From the NCBI GenBank assembly GCA_964350865.1, contig CAYGLJ010000003.1:1-64000 (forward strand): a DNA stretch of 64,000 bases. Direction: 5' to 3'. Position numbers and translations under genes: made by a program. The stretch comes from Pontimonas sp964350865. Its GTDB lineage: Bacteria; Actinomycetota; Actinomycetes; Actinomycetales; Microbacteriaceae. The notes beneath the pieces are model-generated. The model was given only the letters and a program-made list of their open reading frames with translations. It did not search any database and was not told the DNA's origin. Of the stretch, positions 58,712-64,000 are shown in pieces (position 1 is the first letter of the stretch; the number at the start of each line of letters is the position of its first letter).

Positions 58712-59815
58712 TTAGGCCCCTGCCGCTTTGCGCTCAGCAATTTTGTCTTCGAGGGACTCCACCGGAGAGGTCGTTGCGTCGGCTGGAACCTCGGCCTCGA
58801 GTGGGGGAACCGCCGCGACTTTTCCCACCCCGAGAGCAGCGAGAATCTTGCGTTCGATGTCGTCGGCGATATCCGCGTGCTCGATGAGGTACTTGCGGGC
58901 GTTTTCCTTGCCCTGACCCAGCTGGTCGCCCTCGTAGGTGTACCACGCACCAGACTTCTTGACGATGTCGTGCTCCACGCCAAAGTCAATGAGACTTCCC
59001 TCACGAGAGATTCCCGTGCCATAGAGGATGTCGAACTCCGCCTGCTTGAAAGGTGGCGCCATCTTGTTCTTGACGACCTTGACTCGGGTGCGGTTTCCGA
59101 CCGCATCGGTGCCCTCTTTGAGGGTCTCGATGCGGCGAATGTCGAGACGGACCGAGGCGTAAAACTTGAGTGCTTTACCGCCGGAGGTCGTTTCGGGGCT
59201 TCCAAAGAAGACACCAATCTTTTCGCGCAGCTGGTTGATGAAAATCATCGTGGTACCGGTCTGGTTGAGACCACCGGTCAGCTTGCGAAGAGCCTGAGAC
59301 ATTAGTCGGGCTTGGAGACCCACGTGGCTATCTCCCATGTCACCTTCGATTTCAGCCCGGGGTACCAGGGCTGCGACCGAGTCGATCACGACGAGGTCCA
59401 CAGATCCCGAGCGCACCAGCATGTCGGCAATCTCGAGTGCTTGCTCACCGGTGTCGGGTTGGGACACCAGAAGCTGGTCAATGTCGACTCCGAGAGCCTT
59501 GGCGTACTCGGGGTCGAGAGCGTGTTCCGCGTCGACAAACGCAGCAATACCACCGGCGGCCTGCACGTTGGCAATGGCGTGGAGAGTCAGAGTCGTCTTT
59601 CCAGAAGACTCAGGACCGTAGATTTCGATAATGCGGCCTCGGGGCAATCCGCCGATACCGAGTGCCACATCTAGGGCGATGGATCCGGTGGGAATCACCG
59701 GAACAGGGGGACGTTCATCCGATCCCAGCCGCATGACTGAGCCTTTTCCGAACTGTCGGTCAATTTGCGCGAGGGCCGCTTCTAGGGCTTTTTCGCGATC
59801 TGCAGATGTTGTCAT
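58712..59815 (-). CDS. recA: recombinase RecA
   Basis: This 367-residue recombinase forms ATP-dependent filaments on single-stranded DNA for strand exchange and triggers LexA cleavage. Key motifs are Walker A GPESSGKTT, Walker B LVVIDSVAALVPRAEIEGD, the loop 2 stretch with GSPETTSGG, and the LREKIGVFFG segment. The start is ATG 59815 with AGAGGA upstream; a GTG at 59833 lies before that site and is rejected. The upstream region of about 200 bases holds a LexA site and a promoter. recX follows directly. Confidence 0.98.
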   Translation of the reverse strand: MTTSADREKALEAALAQIDRQFGKGSVMRLGSDERPPVPVIPTGSIALDVALGIGGLPRGRIIEIYGPESSGKTTLTLHAIANVQAAGGIAAFVDAEHALDPEYAKALGVDIDQLLVSQPDTGEQALEIADMLVRSGSVDLVVIDSVAALVPRAEIEGDMGDSHVGLQARLMSQALRKLTGGLNQTGTTMIFINQLREKIGVFFGSPETTSGGKALKFYASVRLDIRRIETLKEGTDAVGNRTRVKVVKNKMAPPFKQAEFDILYGTGISREGSLIDFGVEHDIVKKSGAWYTYEGDQLGQGKENARKYLIEHADIADDIERKILAALGVGKVAAVPPLEAEVPADATTSPVESLEDKIAERKAAGA

Positions 59816-60007
59816 TGCTCTGTCCTCTTTCACTGGGTAATCGGCTGCCTATCGACTGTCGTCCTCCACCACGCCCCGTAAGGCCTGGGGTCTCTCGACA
59901 AGGCTGGATGCGGTGAAGTGAGCCCTAACCTAGGTGTTACCTCAGACACAAAACCGTGGCTGAGACAGCACTGTGGATTGTGGCCCCCTTCTGCATCTCT
60001 GTGGACG

Positions 60008-60013
60008 AGAATA
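60008..60013 (-). promoter_or_regulatory. predicted recA -10 element
   Basis: On the minus strand TATTCT lies seven bases downstream of the LexA site, so LexA bound there would cover the -35 region. The leader to the recA ATG is then about 185 bases. Confidence 0.4.
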
Positions 60014-60019
60014 GACCCA

Positions 60020-60037
60020 TTCGAACGAATATTCGAA
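60020..60037. promoter_or_regulatory. LexA (SOS) box upstream of recA
   Basis: TTCGAAC-GAAT-ATTCGAA fits the actinobacterial SOS consensus CGAAC-N4-GTTCG with one mismatch in the core. The outer TTCGAA halves are symmetric. It lies about 205 bases upstream of the recA start, right after the DUF3046 stop. Confidence 0.8.
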
Positions 60038-60041
60038 TGAT

Positions 60042-60278
60042 TTAGGCTGGCGTGTCGGCTTTCGGTTGCGGAAGTCCAGCACCGTGCCAGCGGTTCTCGG
60101 GAACCTGCATGGCCGCACACAACTCAAACCAGACCTTCTTGGGCGTCTCGCCCGCGTCCAGCGCTTCGCGCGCGCTCTGATGGCCCAGGCCATCAATCAC
60201 GAGATCTCGCAGGAGAGCACGACCTTGAGTCTCCCCGAACTCGTCAGACACCGCGAGGTAGAACTCGCTAAGGGTCAC
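60042..60278 (-). CDS. DUF3046 family protein
   Basis: This 78-residue actinobacterial protein has the DUF3046 pattern: LSEFYLAVSDEFGETQGRAL, then LVIDGLGHQSAREALDAG and VWFELCAAMQVPENRWHG. The function is unknown, but the gene almost always sits just upstream of recA in this phylum. It has no signal peptide or membrane segment. It starts 9 bases after the ClgR stop, and the recA LexA site begins directly after its own stop. Confidence 0.9.
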   Translation of the reverse strand: MTLSEFYLAVSDEFGETQGRALLRDLVIDGLGHQSAREALDAGETPKKVWFELCAAMQVPENRWHGAGLPQPKADTPA

Positions 60279-60287
60279 GAAGAGGAC

Positions 60288-60605
60288 CTAGCGAACCGCC
60301 ATGTCGGAATCGAACTCTGCGACGAGCTCGTCCGGCAGGGTGTCAGGAACACTCGACGAGGGCACGATCTGCTCGAATACAGCGAGACGGTCGGCAACCT
60401 CGTGGAGAATGTCCGAAAGAGTCATGTCGAGGGCTTCTGCAATCGAGGCCAGGATCTCGCTGGAGGCCTCTTTCTGGCCCCGCTCGACCTCGCTGAGATA
60501 GCCCAATGCCACGTTTGCACGCGACGCAATGTGGCGCAGGGTTGCACCCTTCTGTTGGCGGAAGTCGCGAAGGACATCGCCAATTTCGTGTCGCATCAGC
60601 ACCAT
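60288..60605 (-). CDS. clgR: XRE-family regulator ClgR-like
   Basis: This 105-residue regulator has a helix-turn-helix (RHIASRANVALGYLSEVERG, about 25-44) and matches the ClgR group, which activates clp protease and other proteostasis genes in actinobacteria. Its position between cinA and DUF3046-recA is the conserved ClgR position. ClgR is usually degraded by ClpP through its C-terminal end; the end here, DSDMAVR, is not the typical double-Ala tag. The start at ATG 60605 has GGGAGG upstream; an ATG nine bases later is possible. A TATAAG -10 lies upstream. Confidence 0.88.
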   Translation of the reverse strand: MVLMRHEIGDVLRDFRQQKGATLRHIASRANVALGYLSEVERGQKEASSEILASIAEALDMTLSDILHEVADRLAVFEQIVPSSSVPDTLPDELVAEFDSDMAVR

Positions 60606-60713
60606 GGTGCACCTCCCTCAATTTCTATCTGTGGACAGCTTATAGATGTCGACCCTGGGTAACACCCCAAAAAACCTGTGGTCTTGCTGAATGTAACCCA
60701 AGACCCCAGGGAA

Positions 60714-61199
60714 TTATTCCCGGGTCGAAAGACCATCCAGAAGGGCTTGGAGAGCGGCCCTGGTGGCTCGCTGTCGAATCTCGTCGCGATCCCCCTCGAG
60801 GGACATCTCTCTCACCAGGGTGCCAAGACTTCCCCCAGCCACCGCGATAAACACGGCCCCCGGAGCCTCCCCGGACACCGGGTCGGGGTCGGGGCCCGCC
60901 ACTCCTGTGGTGGCGACTGCGACATCGACTCCTAGGCGCGCCAGTGCTCCCTCTGCCATTGCCCCAGCGACCTCAGCAGTCACGGCGCCGGTGGACGCGA
61001 GCAGTGATGCATCAACACCCAGCAAATCGTTCTTGAGCATCGAGTCGTAGGCGACGATTGATCCTCTAAACACGGCCGAAGCGCCAGGCACGGACACCAT
61101 CTCGGCAGCGACCAGGCCCCCGGTCAACGATTCGGCGCAGCCCACGGTCACACCGAGTTTCGTTGCGGTGGCGATCACCGCATCGGCCTCTTCGCTCAT
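60714..61199 (-). CDS. CinA C-terminal domain protein (nicotinamide-nucleotide amidase)
   Basis: This 161-residue protein is the stand-alone CinA C-terminal (PncC) domain, which deamidates NMN in pyridine-nucleotide recycling. Motifs are GCAESLTGGLVAAEMVSVPGAS, GSIVAYDSMLKNDLLGV, SSLLAST-like and VATTGVAGPD. The N-terminal molybdopterin-binding domain of full CinA is absent, as is usual in this gene neighbourhood. The start is ATG 61199 overlapping the pgsA stop by 4 bases. The gene end contains a short symmetric stretch around the stop. Confidence 0.9.
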   Translation of the reverse strand: MSEEADAVIATATKLGVTVGCAESLTGGLVAAEMVSVPGASAVFRGSIVAYDSMLKNDLLGVDASLLASTGAVTAEVAGAMAEGALARLGVDVAVATTGVAGPDPDPVSGEAPGAVFIAVAGGSLGTLVREMSLEGDRDEIRQRATRAALQALLDGLSTRE

Positions 61200-61831
61200 G
61201 ATGAAGCTTTCGGCGCGCGGACACCTTTGATGATGTAGTCCAGGCCTGTCGCAGTCGTCACCACAATGACAGCGCCCATCAGCACCCAGTTCAGGGTGAA
61301 GACCCATTCGCCCAGGAGCACCCAGGTGGGAACGAGCCAAGAGGACAACGTGATGGCTTGGAGTACCGTCTTCAGCTTTCCGCCTCGTGATGCTGGAATG
61401 ACCCGATCGGTAAGAACTGCCAGGCGAAAGAGCGTGATACCGATCTCCCGAGCCAGAATCACCACCACTACCCACCAGGGAAGCTCCGCCACGAGAGCGA
61501 GCGCGATGAGGGCTCCACCGATAAGAATCTTGTCCGCTATCGGATCCAAAATAATCCCGGAGTTGGTCACCAGGTTTCTCTTCCGCGCCAGGGCGCCATC
61601 GAGACCGTCAGTGGCGATGGCTGCGATGAACAGACCTGCGGCGACAAAGCGCCAGAGCCCATGCTCTCCACCATCCAGCAACACGAGCCACACGAAGAGC
61701 GGGGCAAGAAGAATGCGCACCACCGTGATGATGTTGGCGATATTGCCATTGGAAACTTGAGTGTCCCCCGACGCGACGACTCGACCGCGGAATCCACTGG
61801 GTGGGGTCTGAGGTTGTTGGCGCTCCCCCAC
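61196..61831 (-). CDS. pgsA: CDP-diacylglycerol-glycerol-3-phosphate 3-phosphatidyltransferase
   Basis: This 211-residue membrane enzyme makes phosphatidylglycerol phosphate, the precursor of phosphatidylglycerol and cardiolipin. The CDP-alcohol phosphotransferase signature is complete: DGLDGALARKRNLVTNSG followed by the two Asp residues in ILDPIADKIL. Several hydrophobic segments fit a six-helix membrane protein. It lies 2 bases after the ftsK stop and overlaps cinA by 4 bases, so the three are cotranscribed. Actinobacteria often have more than one such enzyme with different alcohols; this one sits in the classical pgsA position. Confidence 0.93.
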   Translation of the reverse strand: MGERQQPQTPPSGFRGRVVASGDTQVSNGNIANIITVVRILLAPLFVWLVLLDGGEHGLWRFVAAGLFIAAIATDGLDGALARKRNLVTNSGIILDPIADKILIGGALIALALVAELPWWVVVVILAREIGITLFRLAVLTDRVIPASRGGKLKTVLQAITLSSWLVPTWVLLGEWVFTLNWVLMGAVIVVTTATGLDYIIKGVRAPKASS

Positions 61832-61833
61832 GA

Positions 61834-64000
61834 TTACTCCCTACCGGTCAGTCTCCACGCGTCCTCATCAGAGTCGGCGTCCACCTCAGGATACCCCTCC
61901 GTCATCTGGTCGATGGGGTCCTCCGAAGAATGCACCGAGTGATCCACAGCCGGCTTCGGAGCGGGCTGGTCTTGCCGTGGCAACTCCATCGTCATCTGGT
62001 CCTCCGGTGCCACCTCGGGCGCTGGGGCCGGGCTTGCTGCGGGAGTCTCTCCTCGCAGGCCTGCAAGGACCCCAGGGAGTTGCTCGGCGGTGACCAAAAC
62101 CTCACGAGCCTTTGAACCCTCCGAGGGTCCAACAATCTGGCGAGACTCGAGGAGGTCCATCAAGCGGCCAGCCTTGGCAAAGCCCACACGTAGTTTGCGC
62201 TGCAGCATCGAGGTCGAGCCAAACTGGGTCGACACGACCAGCTCCGCTGCTTGCAACAGCACGTCAAGATCATCTCCGATGTCCGAGTCAATGACTGTGC
62301 CGCCGGCGGCGGCATCGGCAACGTCGTTGCGATATTCGGGGTCAGCCTGCTTCTTGACGTGAGCGACGACCTTGGCGATTTCTGCTTCGGAGACCCAGGC
62401 ACCCTGGACTCGGTTAGCTTTCGCAGCGCCCTGAGGGAGGAAAAGGGCGTCACCCTGACCAATGAGTTTGTCGGCACCTGGCTGGTCCAGGATGACTCGG
62501 GAGTCCGTCATACTCGAGACCGCGAAAGCGAGGCGAGAGGGAATGTTGGCCTTGATCAAACCGGTCACCACGTCCACACTGGGCCGCTGGGTTGCCACCA
62601 CCAAGTGGATGCCGGAGGCCCTGGCCAACTGGGTGATACGGACGATCGAATCTTCAACATCACGGGGTGCGACCATCATCAAGTCGGCGAGCTCATCCAC
62701 AACCACGAGGAGATAGGGGTAGGGACGAAGCACACGCTCGCTCCCGAGTGGAAGCTCAATCTCATCCGCGAGAACAGCACGGTTGAAGTCATCGACGTGC
62801 TTGAACCCGAAACTTTCCAGGTCGTCATAGCGCATATCCATCTCTTTGACGACCCACTGCAGGGCGTCAGCGGCGCGCTTGGGGTTGGTGATGATGGGGG
62901 TGATCAGGTGGGGAACACCCTGATATGCGGCAAGCTCCACGCGCTTGGGGTCCACCAACACCATCCGCACCTCGGCCGGTGTTGCCCGCATCAGGACTGA
63001 AGTGATCATGGAGTTAATGAAGCTCGACTTACCGCTTCCGGTGGCGCCAGCGACCAGGAGATGGGGCATTTTGGCGAGGTTTGCGGCAACAAAACCACCC
63101 TCCACGTCTTTACCGACCCCGATGACCATCGGGTGGATTTCTGAGGTGGCGACGGTGGAGGAGAGCACATCGCCCAAGCTCACAATTTCACGGTCTGAAT
63201 TCGGAATTTCCACACCGATGAGGGACTTCCCGGGAATCGGCGACAGAATATTGACCTCATTAGAGGCCACCGCGTAGGCGATATTCTTTGCCAGGGCGGT
63301 CACTCGCTCCACTTTGGTCCCTTGACCCAGCTCCACTTCATAGCGGGTCACGGAGGGCCCGCGGGTGAAGTCCACGACCTTCGCATTGATCTCAAACTGT
63401 TCGAAAACGCTGGTGATGGCAGCAACCACCTGGTCGTTGGCTTCACTGCGTGACTTCGGTGGCGTGCCAGGGACCAGCAGGGTGGGGCTTGGCAACGTAT
63501 AGGGCCGATTCGAGGGAATCGCCACCGGAGGACTCGCAGGTTCGTCCTCGAGCGGAGCTGTAACAGAGGGAGCCTCTGGCTCCTGAGGCTTTGTTGCGTT
63601 CGCCAGCGCTTCCTCGGCTTTCCGCAATTGCTCGAGAAGATCTTCCTGAGTGGCAATCTCGCCGGTGTCCTCGTCGACCACGCTCACCAAGGGCGAATCA
63701 AAAGCGTCTTTCTTGTCTTTCTTGCCTCGACGCCACCAGGGCATGGAGTCGGGGTTTGACATATCGAGGCCCAGATCGCTCAGCGTCCCAAATTCGACTC
63801 CCGGTGTTGCCTCCTCCTTAGCCTTCTGACGCGACAGCTCACTCGGGTCAACACCAAACAAGTAGGCGTAGGCATCCTGCGCCCGCTCCACCACGCGATT
63901 GGGTGGTGTCTTGGTCATGATCAATACCGAGGTCACCAGGAAAATCACCATCACCGGCCACGCCAGATACACAGTGGAGGCAGCAAGGAACACAAAAGGC
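61834..64000 (-). CDS. ftsK: DNA translocase FtsK/SpoIIIE, N-terminus beyond the window
   Basis: At least 722 residues of the septal DNA translocase, which pumps chromosome ends across the division septum. What is visible begins with a final hydrophobic membrane segment (VMVIFLVTSVLI), then a linker of about 130 residues, the alpha-beta motor (Walker A VAGATGSGKSS, Walker B LLVVVDELADLM, VATQRPSVDVVTG) and the C-terminal gamma winged helix (TSMLQRKLRVGFAKAGRLMDLLE). The tail after it is acidic. The first membrane segments lie beyond the right edge; the frame is open to the end, so the gene is cut by the window and not truncated in the genome. Confidence 0.95.
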   Translation of the reverse strand, partial: PFVFLAASTVYLAWPVMVIFLVTSVLIMTKTPPNRVVERAQDAYAYLFGVDPSELSRQKAKEEATPGVEFGTLSDLGLDMSNPDSMPWWRRGKKDKKDAFDSPLVSVVDEDTGEIATQEDLLEQLRKAEEALANATKPQEPEAPSVTAPLEDEPASPPVAIPSNRPYTLPSPTLLVPGTPPKSRSEANDQVVAAITSVFEQFEINAKVVDFTRGPSVTRYEVELGQGTKVERVTALAKNIAYAVASNEVNILSPIPGKSLIGVEIPNSDREIVSLGDVLSSTVATSEIHPMVIGVGKDVEGGFVAANLAKMPHLLVAGATGSGKSSFINSMITSVLMRATPAEVRMVLVDPKRVELAAYQGVPHLITPIITNPKRAADALQWVVKEMDMRYDDLESFGFKHVDDFNRAVLADEIELPLGSERVLRPYPYLLVVVDELADLMMVAPRDVEDSIVRITQLARASGIHLVVATQRPSVDVVTGLIKANIPSRLAFAVSSMTDSRVILDQPGADKLIGQGDALFLPQGAAKANRVQGAWVSEAEIAKVVAHVKKQADPEYRNDVADAAAGGTVIDSDIGDDLDVLLQAAELVVSTQFGSTSMLQRKLRVGFAKAGRLMDLLESRQIVGPSEGSKAREVLVTAEQLPGVLAGLRGETPAASPAPAPEVAPEDQMTMELPRQDQPAPKPAVDHSVHSSEDPIDQMTEGYPEVDADSDEDAWRLTGRE

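Overview
The window looks like a chromosomal segment of an actinobacterium, most likely a compact-genome member of the Microbacteriaceae (Micrococcales). The case rests on lineage-marker genes and gene order: a SigA with an Ala/Lys/Pro-rich N-terminus, PAC2, DUF7455, DUF4191 and DUF3046 proteins, a ClgR-type regulator, polyphosphate glucokinase, the glnA-glnE-glnA2 block, and the ftsK-pgsA-cinA-clgR-DUF3046-recA-recX-miaB-miaA-dapF block. Intergenic spaces are short and many neighbouring genes overlap by 1 to 29 bases, including convergent ends. The family assignment is inference; no rRNA is present. I recognised no tRNA, CRISPR array, insertion sequence or prophage. No gene-free stretch exceeds about 210 bases.

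Layout. (1) 0-11.6 kb: convergent topoisomerase IV genes; a tightly overlapping operon of a DUF7455 protein and two alanine-racemase-like proteins; the convergent sigA-murT-gatD operon; PAC2. (2) 11.6-29.1 kb: core metabolism. This holds leucyl aminopeptidase, lipoamide dehydrogenase plus an E2 subunit, nitrogen assimilation (glnA, glnE, glnA2), NAD synthase, panB, methionine aminopeptidase, polyphosphate glucokinase and hflX. (3) 29.2-52.9 kb: an accessory catabolic and transport block. It has a polyamine-type ABC importer with a glycerol-3-phosphate dehydrogenase and a SorC regulator, a fused E1 plus E2 2-oxoacid dehydrogenase with an acetoin-reductase-like SDR, a GntR-linked set of dehydrogenases, an M24 hydrolase, and a ribose-type ABC importer with an XRE-cupin regulator. 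(4) 52.9-64 kb: core genes again (methyltransferase, dapF, miaA, miaB, recX, recA, clgR, cinA, pgsA, ftsK cut by the window end), plus a beta-lactamase-fold protein without its catalytic residues.

The most notable part is 4.9-8.6 kb. Two adjacent overlapping genes each encode about half of an alanine racemase active site: one keeps the PLP lysine barrel but has lost the catalytic-tyrosine loop, and the other has lost most of the barrel but keeps the C-terminal domain with that tyrosine. Facing them is a MurT/GatD pair in which GatD lacks the glutaminase Cys and His and MurT lacks the zinc ribbon. Microbacteriaceae are known for type B peptidoglycan, where the alpha-carboxyl of D-Glu carries the cross-bridge instead of an amide. 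I infer that this locus may be a cross-bridge module: a heterodimeric amino-acid racemase plus a MurT-type ligase that uses an amino acid rather than ammonia.

Two 100-base runs of N (10113-10212 and 14990-15089) are assembly gaps inside repetitive coding sequence of sigA and the E2 gene. They are not biological breaks.
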